Positions 47,264 to 55,935 of a DNA stretch of 64,000 nucleotides are shown in pieces. The position numbers and the translations under genes were made by a program. Below the pieces are notes generated by a model. The model ran no database searches and was not told the origin of the DNA. It worked only from the letters and a program-made list of their open reading frames with translations. Source of the DNA: Chrysosporum bergii ANA360D (lineage in GTDB: Bacteria > Cyanobacteriota > Cyanobacteriia > Cyanobacteriales > Nostocaceae). Numbering within the stretch: position 1 is the first letter of the stretch; each line of letters begins with the position of its first letter. Where the stretch lies: positions 1 to 64,000 of the forward strand of contig NZ_JANQDH010000013.1 of the NCBI RefSeq assembly GCF_029891735.1, in the 5' to 3' direction.

Positions 47264-47875
47264 ATGAATACTTCAGCTTCTGATTTTTTCAACTTTGACT
47301 TTACTGCACCCCAACCAACACAAGACGCTGATTTACTCAAACAGCTATCATTCATACCCGGCTTAAAAGAAATAATCCTGCTGCGACAAGTTCACGCCCT
47401 AGAACACGCCACTGTTTGGGTGCTGAGTGAAGTCGCAGGAGAACCAGCAAAAATACAGCTAGATAACGAACTCCTAGGCGGTTTGTCCACAGAACAGGGA
47501 TTTTATATATATGGGGAAGTGAATATTAGTGATTTGCGTCGGGCAGTGACAGTAGGTTTAAATCGTCTCATCAATGGAGAATGGGATTTAGCTGTACATC
47601 CCCGATGTGGTACAAATACATCAGTGGCTATGCTGTTAACCTTGGGACTAGCTGTCGGCGTAAATATGTTATTACCATTCCGACCAATTGAGCAATTAAT
47701 TGGTTTAGGACTAGCGGCCACCACAGCAGCAGAACTCGCACCCGATTTAGGTCAGATAGCACAGCGCTACCTCACCACCGCCATTCCCTTTAACTTAGTA
47801 ATTGAAAATATTACACTTACCCGCGACCTTTGGGGAAGAAAGGGACATTTCGTCAAAATCACATGGCAAGATTGA
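47264..47875 (+). CDS. DUF6391-type cyanobacterial membrane protein
   Basis: The 203-residue product contains LRQVHALEHATVWVL, then LAVHPRCGTNTSVAMLL. A hydrophobic segment (MLLTLGLAVGVNMLLPF) and a short C-terminal domain (NITLTRDLWGRKGHFVKIT) follow. The His-rich HALEHATV and HPRCGTN motifs are the conserved marks of this cyanobacterial family. Its function is unknown. It lies 27 bases upstream of a glycosyltransferase gene, probably one transcript. Confidence 0.6.
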   Translation: MNTSASDFFNFDFTAPQPTQDADLLKQLSFIPGLKEIILLRQVHALEHATVWVLSEVAGEPAKIQLDNELLGGLSTEQGFYIYGEVNISDLRRAVTVGLNRLINGEWDLAVHPRCGTNTSVAMLLTLGLAVGVNMLLPFRPIEQLIGLGLAATTAAELAPDLGQIAQRYLTTAIPFNLVIENITLTRDLWGRKGHFVKITWQD

Positions 47876-47902
47876 GCAAGTTTAAACCACCAAAATACTT
47901 TC

Positions 47903-48895
47903 ATGAGAAAGCTTTACTTTTTAGTTCCCGGTACATACGGCACATTTGCCTGCGGTGGACTGTGGGCAGAATTAAAAACAGTCAAACTCGCACAGCAACT
48001 CTGTAGTGCTGATGTAGTCACCTATCGCCAAAGAGAACCAGATCAGCTGTTTATCAATGATGTGCTGACAGAAAAAAATTTAGATGCGGCAATTTTTGTG
48101 ATTAGCTGGGGATATGATGTACCTCAACTAGCTGCCAAGCTGAAGCAATATCACGTTATCTACCATGCCCATAGTGCTGGTTATAAATTTAACCTACCTG
48201 CCAGTATTCCCATTATCACGGTCAGCCGGAACACAATGGCGTATTGGGGGCAAAAATCACCTAATTCTCTGATTTATTATTTGCCCAATCAAATCAGTCA
48301 GGAATTTAAAAATTTACATCTAGAACGCAATATTGATGTTTTAGTCCAGTCCCGAAAATCTTCTCAGTATTTACTCCAAGAATTAATCCCAGCTTTGCAG
48401 CAACAATGTCATGTAAAATTAGTTGATTCTTATGTAGAAGATTTACCCGGGCTATTTAATCAGGCGAAAATTTATCTATATGACTCAGCTGAATATTGGG
48501 CGCAACAACAAGTCAGCGAAGGTTTTGGGCTACAACCAATAGAGGCTCTGGCTTGTGGTTGTCAGGTATTTTCTAGTGTTAACGGTGGACTGTCAGATTA
48601 TTTAGATCCTGGGTTTAACTGCTATAAAATCGCTGGATACTCGAAAGAGTATGACCTGCAACGGGTGATTAAGTCATTGAAACACTCACAAACTACCGCA
48701 TTACCGGCAGAATTTTTGTCCGAGTATCGCACTGAAAATATTATCCAACGACTGGAAGTTATTTTAGAGGAATTAAACGAATTTTTTACTCATAAAATCA
48801 ACTTTTCTGCGAATATTCAGGATTTGTCCCCCGCTCGTTTGGCAAAACTACGCATTCAAAGCATATACAGGAAAATTAGACAGAAATACTTTTAA
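47903..48895 (+). CDS. Glycosyltransferase, GT-B fold
   Basis: The 330-residue product starts YFLVPGTYGTFACGGLWAEL. It contains VIYHAHSAGYKFNLP and the donor-site motif VSEGFGLQPIEALACGCQVF, with the two glutamates spaced by seven residues (E..E) typical of GT4-type retaining enzymes. It is shorter than most GT4 members. The acceptor is unknown. Nearby DUF6391 is the only likely operon partner. Confidence 0.72.
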   Translation: MRKLYFLVPGTYGTFACGGLWAELKTVKLAQQLCSADVVTYRQREPDQLFINDVLTEKNLDAAIFVISWGYDVPQLAAKLKQYHVIYHAHSAGYKFNLPASIPIITVSRNTMAYWGQKSPNSLIYYLPNQISQEFKNLHLERNIDVLVQSRKSSQYLLQELIPALQQQCHVKLVDSYVEDLPGLFNQAKIYLYDSAEYWAQQQVSEGFGLQPIEALACGCQVFSSVNGGLSDYLDPGFNCYKIAGYSKEYDLQRVIKSLKHSQTTALPAEFLSEYRTENIIQRLEVILEELNEFFTHKINFSANIQDLSPARLAKLRIQSIYRKIRQKYF

Positions 48896-49056
48896 GAATT
48901 ATTGCTGAGAATATGATGGAAATTTTAGCCATCATCTCCAACGGGATCAAATGCCCGTTACTAAAAGTGTAACCAGCATAAATTTAGGTTCCAGTAGGTG
49001 CCATAGTAAACAATCGAAACCAATATCTAAAAACATTGGGGATAAGAGGTGGCAAA

Positions 49057-49191
49057 ATGAACCGACAGAAATTAAGTGGTGTGGAAACACAATTTCTACA
49101 AAGACGTTATGGTGTCAGCCTGGGAAGACGTTACGTTTTAGCAGCAGCTAGTGTTGTTTTATTCAGTGTGTTAGGCTGTTCTCAGGACTGA
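49057..49191 (+). pseudogene. Truncated lipoprotein signal-peptide fragment
   Basis: Forty-four codons read MNRQKLSGVETQFLQRRYGV, then RRYVLAAASVVLFSVLGCSQD and stop. The RR motif, hydrophobic core and LGC lipobox look like the N-terminus of a lipoprotein, perhaps a transporter's substrate-binding protein. The coding region ends four residues after the lipid-binding cysteine, where a TnpB fragment begins. Confidence 0.6.
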
Positions 49192-49196
49192 GATAC

Positions 49197-49316
49197 TATG
49201 GAGAAAAAGTTGTAAGCCCTAGCTACTCAAAACATGACCGCAAGATTCGTAAGTGGCAGCGAAAATTAGCGCGTCAACAAAAAGACTCAAAAAGAAGAAA
49301 CAAGACTCTCATAAGG
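49197..49316 (+). pseudogene. Fragment of an IS200/IS605-type TnpB protein
   Basis: The frame YGEKVVSPSYSKHDRKIRKW, then QRKLARQQKDSKRRNKTLI is the segment of TnpB (OrfB) that links the N-terminal part to the RuvC domain; family members read 'LQRKLSRRQKGSKNR'. Only 40 codons survive. It directly follows the lipoprotein fragment and runs into the end of the transporter gene at 49309. Confidence 0.72.
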
Positions 49317-50445
49317 CATTTTGGGCTTCAGCTGTTGCTGGTTTCTCTGTCACAACGATGGTTGGTTTTTCTTCTCCTTCACCATTTAAACGTTGAGGAC
49401 GCAAAGCTGTTAAAGCTGTCTTGATAATTACAGCACTGGGGACTGCTACGATTACCCCTAACAGCCCACCAACTCTCGCTCCTGTGAGGACGGAAATTAA
49501 TACCCACACTGGGTTTAAGCCAGTAAAACTACCTAAAATACGCGGTGCAATTAAGTTTTCTAAAATTTGTTGCACAATCACGGCGGCGATGACTACCCTA
49601 ACGCCCATAGAGAAATCTTGTAGTGCCACTAAGGAGGTGGTCAGCGCTATGCCCACCGAACCACCAAAGGGAACCAAGGCCATAATGCCAATAGTTAAGC
49701 CAAACAACACACCAAATGGAACTTTCAGCCATAGAAACGTAGGAATTAGGGCTGATGCCATACAGGTAGATAAAATTAGTTGGGTAATGAAAAAGTTTTG
49801 AAAACTCAACCGTACTGTTTTCGAGAAAGCTTCCCGAAATCCCCCAGGTAGCCATTCTACCAAACTCTGCCACAGTTCACCCCCATGCTGCAAAAGATAG
49901 AACGTCAAAACCATTGTCAAGAGAAAATCCAGTAGGCTAGTAAATGTCACTACTGCTAGGTTTAACACTTGTCCGGCGATTTCCTGCAGCTGTCCCTTGA
50001 CGCGATCATTAATTTGGACTAAAAGAGCATCAAGGTTAATCGGTAAGTTCAGAGTTTCTGCTGTCTCATTTAAGATTATTAATTGAGAACGTCCAGAGTC
50101 AATTAACTCTGGCAATCGTGCTACTAACTGCTGGGCCTGGGTCAGGGCTAAGGGAAACAAGGTGACACCCAAGGCCAATAGTACCGACAAAGCTAACAAA
50201 AACACTAAAACAGCAACTTGTTCTCGTCTCGCACCTTGACGTTCCATCCAACTCACAGGATAGTTGAGCAGAAATGCTAATACCGAGGCTCCAGCTAAAA
50301 TAGCTATCAGGGAATGGAAATAATGAAAAATCGCCGAAATAGCCCAACCATTAAGAACTAAAAGTGGGGCAAATAGGGCGATCGCCCCAATTCTGGCTAT
50401 GGGTGTAAATGTTTGCCACCATTTGAGTAGCTTGCGTGTCTGCAT
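49309..50445 (-). CDS. AI-2E family transporter
   Basis: The 378-residue product has about eight membrane helices: IALFAPLLVLNGWAISAIF, ILAGASVLAFLLNYPVSWM, VLVFLLALSVLLALGV at the start and LIAPRILGSFTGLNPVWVL, ISVLTGARVGGLLGVIVAVP near the end. This last region is the family signature (PF01594). A soluble segment of helices lies between helices 3 and 4. Members export small molecules or exchange Na+/H+; substrate not known here. Its 3' end overlaps the TnpB fragment. Confidence 0.85.
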   Translation of the reverse strand: MQTRKLLKWWQTFTPIARIGAIALFAPLLVLNGWAISAIFHYFHSLIAILAGASVLAFLLNYPVSWMERQGARREQVAVLVFLLALSVLLALGVTLFPLALTQAQQLVARLPELIDSGRSQLIILNETAETLNLPINLDALLVQINDRVKGQLQEIAGQVLNLAVVTFTSLLDFLLTMVLTFYLLQHGGELWQSLVEWLPGGFREAFSKTVRLSFQNFFITQLILSTCMASALIPTFLWLKVPFGVLFGLTIGIMALVPFGGSVGIALTTSLVALQDFSMGVRVVIAAVIVQQILENLIAPRILGSFTGLNPVWVLISVLTGARVGGLLGVIVAVPSAVIIKTALTALRPQRLNGEGEEKPTIVVTEKPATAEAQNAL

Positions 50446-50795
50446 TTTTTCTTGGATTACTCCAATATTTCTTTGATTTAAAAAGCTATTCCTCTAGTTT
50501 CCATGAATCTTTTACCTACTTCTAGGGTAAAACTAAAACTAAGAAGTAGAACCGCTAAGATTCAATTGTTAAGGCAAATCAAATAACCGTTAGGTTCCTG
50601 GCTCTTTATCCAGATTGATTACCCTGACCTATTGAAAATATGATAGCACTGAATGCCACCAAGGGTTAAAAGCCTCAGTTTGCTTTTCTCCAGGACTTAA
50701 AAGACGTTCAAATCCTATTTCTTTCTGAAAACGTTTTCATGACCTTGATTATGTCTAACTACACATATTTTTAGTTTAGGATTAAACACGCCCCT
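50446..50795. other. Intergenic region, no gene recognised
   Basis: 350 bases between the divergent transporter and membrane-protein genes. No ORF, RNA or repeat was recognised; it should hold both promoters. Confidence 0.45.
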
Positions 50796-51188
50796 ATGGA
50801 AAATCTTGAACCAATCAACAATTCCCAGTACACTCAAGACACGGACACATCTAAAAAACAGTTCTTTTGGTATTTCATTCCGGTCATGGGTTTTTTTCTA
50901 TCCTTGTGGACTCTCTATCGCCACCGGGGAAGTCGGGAACAACTAACCATGAGTCGTCTGTCTATTACTTTGGCACTTACTTGGCTGTTGGGGTATCTTT
51001 TGTTGTTAACTGGCTCTGTAACTTCAGAGTTTTTCACGTTGCGAATGTTAATCCTCAATAGCTTTTGGACATCTGGCTACTTTTTAGTGAGTTTCTGGCT
51101 TATTATTCGCGTCATTCAGGGTAAATCTCACCGTTTATCAGGGTTCAGCCGTCTTGCCGAAGACGTGTTAGGCCAGTATTTGTCTTAA
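50796..51188 (+). CDS. Small membrane protein, function unknown
   Basis: The 130-residue product has three membrane segments: FFWYFIPVMGFFLSLWTLY, LSITLALTWLLGYLLLLTG and SFWTSGYFLVSFWLIIRVI. The N-terminus is soluble and Gln/Thr-rich. No named family is recognised. It lies 350 bases upstream of the LCP gene on the same strand. Confidence 0.6.
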   Translation: MENLEPINNSQYTQDTDTSKKQFFWYFIPVMGFFLSLWTLYRHRGSREQLTMSRLSITLALTWLLGYLLLLTGSVTSEFFTLRMLILNSFWTSGYFLVSFWLIIRVIQGKSHRLSGFSRLAEDVLGQYLS

Positions 51189-51542
51189 TTTCTAGAAATC
51201 GGCTAATTTCAGTGTTATTACGGTTGCTGATCAACTAGCAGATGATTTCCCATAAGACAAATTATTGTCATAGTCGTAATTTATCTCCGGATGTACCACA
51301 AAAAAGCAGAAATTCTGCTATAAGTGTTGTGGTTGTGACAACAGTAGTAAGTCAGCATAGTCAATAAAAAGTTAACTTGTATGCGGCCTTTCCTAAACAC
51401 AGTGCGATACAAAGATGAATAATATAAATCTTGTAGTGCAGGCGTCTTGCCGGCTATTGTACCTATTTAGGTAAAACTAGCTATAAGTTAATTTACTTGC
51501 ATACTAATTAGTCGAATTAGTCGAAAAATTATTCTCATCAGT
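51189..51542. other. Intergenic region upstream of the LCP gene
   Basis: It contains dispersed-repeat copy 6 (51433-51460) and AT-rich sequence. No ORF was recognised. Confidence 0.4.
51433..51460 (-). repeat. Palindromic dispersed repeat, copy 6 (degenerate)
   Basis: On the minus strand it reads AATAGCCGGCAAGACGCCTG plus CACTAC. It keeps the CAAGA loop and CACTAC end of the family but the arms have mutated. Confidence 0.6.
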
Positions 51543-52985
51543 GTGGGGGAGTCCGTGGCCAGTCAAAGAACTTCAGCAAAAGAAAACCAGTTAGCAAAAG
51601 CCCTGAAATGGAAAAACCAAGATGCTCAAAGACCTAAGTCTGGACGTTGGCTGTTGTTCTGGCTGGGTATGAGTGGTATTGCAATGGTATCAGCAACAGC
51701 AGGAGCGCTGTTAGCGGTCTCTCTGACCAGTACGCCATTACAACAAGCACAGTTGAGTCCCCAAGAAAAAGCGGTTTTTGATGGCGATCGCATCTCCGGT
51801 GGTGGGTTACGATTCTCAGAATTAACTCGCCCTGTTAATCTCTTGGTAATGGGAATGAGCGTACTTCCCTCTGACATTAATAATGCTCCCTCAGAATTGC
51901 AAAATCTAGGCTATCAACCACAGGTAAACTCTTTTGATGGGTTAGCCGATGTGATGATCTTGATCAAATTTGATCCGGAAACAAAAAAAATAGCCATGCT
52001 GTCCATTCCCAGGGACACCCGCACAGAAGTAGTTGGCTATGGAGTGAAAAAACTTAATGCTGCTAATGTTGATGGCGGGCCAGCCTTAACTGCTCAAAGT
52101 GTCAGTAATCTTTTGGGCGATGTACCCATTGATCGCTATGTCCGCATTAACGTTCTTGGTGTTGGTAAACTGGTTGATGCTTTGGGCGGGGTGACAGTAC
52201 ACGTTCCCAAAGATTTAAAATACCGGGATGACTCCCAACACTTGTATATTAACTTAAAAGCAGGTAAACAACATCTCAACGGCGATCAGGCTTTGCAACT
52301 ATTACGCTTTCGTAATGATGAACTCGGAGATATCGGCCGGGTCCAACGCCAACAAATGGTGATCCGGTCCTTGATAGACCAAACTCTTAACCCTATAACA
52401 CTGGCTCAATTACCTAAAATTCTCAACGTAGTTAAAGAAAATCTGGATACCAATTTAACAATTGAAGAATTGTTAGCTTTGGTAGGTTTTAGCGTGCGAA
52501 CCAACCGCTCCAATATGCATATGTTCATGTTACCAGGTCGCTTTAGCCAACAAGAAGAATACAATGCTAGTTATTGGATACCAGATCAAACTGCTATTGA
52601 ACGCATGATGTCTCAACACTTTGGCTTAGGATTAATCAGTGATATCCAACAGGTAAGCACTCGCCGTTTGCGAATATATATTCAAGATAGCACCGGCAGC
52701 GATCGCTCTGAACTAACTTCTATAACCGAAACTTTACAAGCGTCTGGATATCGCCACGTCAGAATATATACACCGTGGCATGAACCTTTAGATGTGACTA
52801 ACATTATCGCCCAGCAGGGAGATGGTGAAAATGCAGAGTTAATTCGCTCTTTATTGGGATTTGGGGAAGTGCGAGTGGAAAGCACCGGCGTTCTTAATTC
52901 TGATATTACTATCCAGTTGGGTAAAGATTGGTTACAACAAAAACTTCTCTTTCAATCCACAAAGTCAAATTTCTTTGCTCGCTAA
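51543..52985 (+). CDS. LytR-CpsA-Psr (LCP) family protein
   Basis: The 480-residue product has one N-terminal membrane helix (LLFWLGMSGIAMVSATAGAL). The LCP domain follows at about 95-330: PVNLLVMGMSV, DGLADVMILIKFDP, IAMLSIPRDTRTEV, DGGPALTAQSVSNLLG and RFRNDELGDIGRVQRQQMV, with its catalytic arginines. A C-terminal LytR_C-type domain (RRLRIYIQDSTGSDR) ends it. LCP enzymes attach polymers to peptidoglycan outside the membrane; in heterocystous cyanobacteria one (ConR) affects septum formation. Start GTG at 51543, or GTG at 51555 with GGGGAG before it. Confidence 0.88.
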   Translation: MGESVASQRTSAKENQLAKALKWKNQDAQRPKSGRWLLFWLGMSGIAMVSATAGALLAVSLTSTPLQQAQLSPQEKAVFDGDRISGGGLRFSELTRPVNLLVMGMSVLPSDINNAPSELQNLGYQPQVNSFDGLADVMILIKFDPETKKIAMLSIPRDTRTEVVGYGVKKLNAANVDGGPALTAQSVSNLLGDVPIDRYVRINVLGVGKLVDALGGVTVHVPKDLKYRDDSQHLYINLKAGKQHLNGDQALQLLRFRNDELGDIGRVQRQQMVIRSLIDQTLNPITLAQLPKILNVVKENLDTNLTIEELLALVGFSVRTNRSNMHMFMLPGRFSQQEEYNASYWIPDQTAIERMMSQHFGLGLISDIQQVSTRRLRIYIQDSTGSDRSELTSITETLQASGYRHVRIYTPWHEPLDVTNIIAQQGDGENAELIRSLLGFGEVRVESTGVLNSDITIQLGKDWLQQKLLFQSTKSNFFAR

Positions 52986-53010
52986 AAAAAACCCCTACGG
53001 GGGTTTTTCT
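52986..53010 (+). terminator. Rho-independent terminator of the LCP gene
   Basis: AAAAACCCC (to 52995) pairs with GGGGTTTTT (52999 on) around a loop of 3-4 bases, immediately after the stop codon. Confidence 0.85.
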
Positions 53011-53056
53011 TCTGTTTCTCCACAATAATCTGATCACTAGATTCGCAGAACTATAC

Positions 53057-54595
53057 ATGGACTGGATTACACTACTGCGATCGCTGCAAGCTGATTTTAT
53101 TAACAGGTTAAGATCAAGTTTTTTACTTCATTGTGAAATAGAAAGTCAACATAGTGAATTAACCATTATCTCCGGAGCAAGATTAAAAACATTACGAGAA
53201 TTTTGCTGGCTGATGGCTGAAAAATATAAACGCACTTCGCCAGTTCGTGATGTTTTTATTAACAATCTCAAAGGTAAACTAGGCGAAGAAGTTGTTAAAG
53301 AGCGTTTAGGTGATTTAATTACAGAAGTCGATTATGAAAAACGATTTGGCGGTGATGGTCATGTTGATTTTACTTTAACTTCCGACCCCACAATTGGTAT
53401 TGAGGTCAAATCTCGTCATGGTACTATTGATCAAGTGAGATGGTCAGTAAGTTCTCAAGAAGTCGCTAAAAATGCAGTGGTGGTGTGCATTTTAATTCAA
53501 GAAGAAGTTAACGAAGCACAACCAAAGTACCACCTTTTTTTAGCTGGTTTTTTGCCTACACAAATGATCAAGTTAAGAACTGGTAGAATATCCTTTGGTA
53601 TACATCAACTATTATATGGAGGTGGTTTGTGCTGCTATCTAGAACAGTTACAAAAATCAACTAATTCTCAAAACCCCCAATTATCACATTCAGATAAAAT
53701 TGACTATGGAGAAGTATTTTATATTCAACTAGGTGATGAATGTTTTGAGAAACATGATTATCAAGGGGCAATTACTAACTATAATCAAGCTTTGCAAATA
53801 AAAAAAGATATTGATATTTATTATAAATATGCTTTAAGTTCCTATAATTTAGGAGATTATCAAGCAGCTATCGTCAACTTTTCTCAAGCACTACAGTTAA
53901 ATTTTCATCATGCTAAAACATATCATTACAGAGGTTTAGCCCATTACCAACTGGGAAATTATCCAGAAGCAATAGACGATTATACCCAAGCAATCAGAAT
54001 TAATCCTCATCTTGCCATTGCTTATAAAAATCGTGCTGAAGTTCGCGCTGACATCGGAGATCATCAGGGAGCAATAGAGGATTACACTCAAGCAATCAAA
54101 ATTAATCCTGATTATGCCCATACTTACAAAAATCAGGCAATGGCACGTTATTTTATAGAATATCACCAAGGGTTTTCCCAAGCCCTCAAGGTTAACCCCC
54201 AGGATGCTCTTGCTTACAAAAACCGTGGTGATGCTCGTACTGATTTAGAAGATTATCAAGGCGCAATTGCAGACTATACCCAGGCTATACAGATTAATCC
54301 TGATTACGTAGATGCTTATTATAACCGTGGTAATGCTCATTATGATCTCGAGGATTACCAAGGAGCAATAGAAGATTACACCCGAACCATCAAGATTAAT
54401 CCCCAATATGCCCACGCCTATTATAATCGTGGTAATGTTTATGCTCAACTAGGAGATACACAGCCCGCCATTGACGATTTTCGTCAAGCAGCAGATATTT
54501 ATCGTCGATCCGGTAAACTAGAAGCACTTAAAGATGCTCGAGCCAGAGTGGCAGATTTAGAAATCGCCGAATCATTAGATATTTTGAATTTTTAA
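53057..54595 (+). CDS. PD-(D/E)XK-like nuclease domain fused to TPR repeats
   Basis: The 512-residue product carries, near residues 70-120, the segment GKLGEEVVKERLGD (E77/E78), GHVDFTLT (D104) and GIEVKSRHG (E116-x-K118). These match the E...D...ExK active site of PD-(D/E)XK nucleases. From about residue 230 it has eight TPR units, such as AIDDYTQAIRINPHLAIAY; one is contracted (EYHQGFSQALKVNP lacks about five residues). The ATG at 53057 was chosen because the upstream frame overlaps the LCP gene and its terminator. Nuclease activity is inferred; a DNA-binding or restriction-like role is possible. Confidence 0.72.
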   Translation: MDWITLLRSLQADFINRLRSSFLLHCEIESQHSELTIISGARLKTLREFCWLMAEKYKRTSPVRDVFINNLKGKLGEEVVKERLGDLITEVDYEKRFGGDGHVDFTLTSDPTIGIEVKSRHGTIDQVRWSVSSQEVAKNAVVVCILIQEEVNEAQPKYHLFLAGFLPTQMIKLRTGRISFGIHQLLYGGGLCCYLEQLQKSTNSQNPQLSHSDKIDYGEVFYIQLGDECFEKHDYQGAITNYNQALQIKKDIDIYYKYALSSYNLGDYQAAIVNFSQALQLNFHHAKTYHYRGLAHYQLGNYPEAIDDYTQAIRINPHLAIAYKNRAEVRADIGDHQGAIEDYTQAIKINPDYAHTYKNQAMARYFIEYHQGFSQALKVNPQDALAYKNRGDARTDLEDYQGAIADYTQAIQINPDYVDAYYNRGNAHYDLEDYQGAIEDYTRTIKINPQYAHAYYNRGNVYAQLGDTQPAIDDFRQAADIYRRSGKLEALKDARARVADLEIAESLDILNF

Positions 54596-54662
54596 TGGTG
54601 CATAAGTAAGGATATATATTTAAAATCTAACACAAACAAAATTACTGTTTTTTGCTGAATCT

Positions 54663-55478
54663 ATGAAGTCTTATTTAGCCGCAGCTGTTCAAATGACCAG
54701 TGTATCCGATATCCAGAAAAACCTAGCACAGGCGGAAGAACTAATTGATCTAGCTGTGCGTCAGGGCGCTGCATTGATTGGTTTACCAGAAAACTTTTCT
54801 TTTATGGGAGAAGAAAAAGACAAACTGGCACAAGCAGAAGAAATCTACCATGAAACCGCAAAATTTCTCAAAAACATGGCCCAGCGCTTTCAAGTTACCA
54901 TCTTGGGGGGCAGTTTCCCAGTTCCTGTAGAAAAAACAGGCAAAGTTTATAACACTACCATCCTCATTGACCCCACTGGTGAAGAACTCTCCCGTTACCA
55001 TAAAGTACACTTATTTGATGTTAACGTCCCCGACGGTAACACCTATCGAGAATCTAGCACCGTTGTGGCTGGTCAACAACTCCCCTCTGTGTATTCTTCA
55101 CCGCAACTGGGTAATATAGGCCTGTCTGTCTGCTATGATGTCCGCTTTCCTGAATTATATCGACATTTGTCAGACCAGGGAGCCGAGGTCATGTTTGTAC
55201 CTGCTGCCTTTACCGCCTTCACAGGTAAAGACCACTGGCAAGTATTATTACAAGCACGAGCCATTGAAAATACAGCCTACATCATCGCACCTGCTCAAAC
55301 TGGCAATAACTACCACCGTCGCTACACCCACGGACACGCCATGATTGTAGACCCTTGGGGCGTGATTTTAGCAGATGCCGGTGAACAGCCGGGAATTGCC
55401 ATAGCAGAAATCAAACCCTCGCGTTTAGAACAAGTCCGCCGTCAAATGCCCTCTCTTCAACACCGGGTGTTTAATTAA
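54663..55478 (+). CDS. Carbon-nitrogen hydrolase, Nit1-like (deaminated glutathione amidase type)
   Basis: The 271-residue nitrilase-superfamily enzyme keeps the catalytic triad: E43 in GLPENFSF, K115 in YHKVHLFDV and C158 in SVCYDVRFPELYR. YHKVHLFDV followed by NVPDG is typical of the Nit1/Nit2 group, whose members hydrolyse amides such as deaminated glutathione or 2-oxoglutaramate. Which amide is used here is inference. It stands alone. Confidence 0.88.
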   Translation: MKSYLAAAVQMTSVSDIQKNLAQAEELIDLAVRQGAALIGLPENFSFMGEEKDKLAQAEEIYHETAKFLKNMAQRFQVTILGGSFPVPVEKTGKVYNTTILIDPTGEELSRYHKVHLFDVNVPDGNTYRESSTVVAGQQLPSVYSSPQLGNIGLSVCYDVRFPELYRHLSDQGAEVMFVPAAFTAFTGKDHWQVLLQARAIENTAYIIAPAQTGNNYHRRYTHGHAMIVDPWGVILADAGEQPGIAIAEIKPSRLEQVRRQMPSLQHRVFN

Positions 55479-55935
55479 GCAACTTGATCAAAATTACCGA
55501 ACATACACAGCTGACTAATACAGGGACAAAACCCTGAATGGTAAATGTAAAAGGCGATGGCAAACCTGACAAAATTTAGCGATCGCCCTTTACAAATGCA
55601 AGTTAAAAGTTTACATTTTCTTATGGATAGCCTTTGAGGCAATCCTGGGTAAGTTGAGCAAGGCGGATAGTTTTAAATATTCGCTTAAATATTCATTAAT
55701 TGTTTCATAAAGACTTCTCAAGTTTTGCGTATTTTTACGTAAATACTCCGGCCGGAATCCACTCAAATATGTGTGGCAAACTTCACACCCATCCCTGACT
55801 AATCAGTAATGTAGTCCCATGTCCCACATGGCACAACCAAGAAGTGATTTAGTCAGCAGTGAAACTACTGAGGCTTGCCATGTCTAGTAAGCAAGAAGCC
55901 ATGTTTTCAGCACTTTTGATTTTTCTTAACCTACT
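55479..55935. other. Intergenic region upstream of the phosphatase-like RTX gene
   Basis: 457 bases. It contains one HIP1 octamer, a small inverted repeat CCATGT-CC-ACATGG (55818-55832) and a single CTTAACCTA just before the start codon at 55936. No ORF was recognised. It probably holds the promoter of the two-gene RTX unit. Confidence 0.45.

Noticed and set aside
48951-49151. 66-codon plus-strand open frame
   Set aside because: It overlaps in another frame the better supported lipoprotein remnant and has no protein-like features.
55900-55935. CTTAACCTA before the phosphatase-like gene, like a PhoB box unit
   Set aside because: Only one unit is present; cyanobacterial Pho boxes need two or three spaced repeats, and this one touches the start codon.
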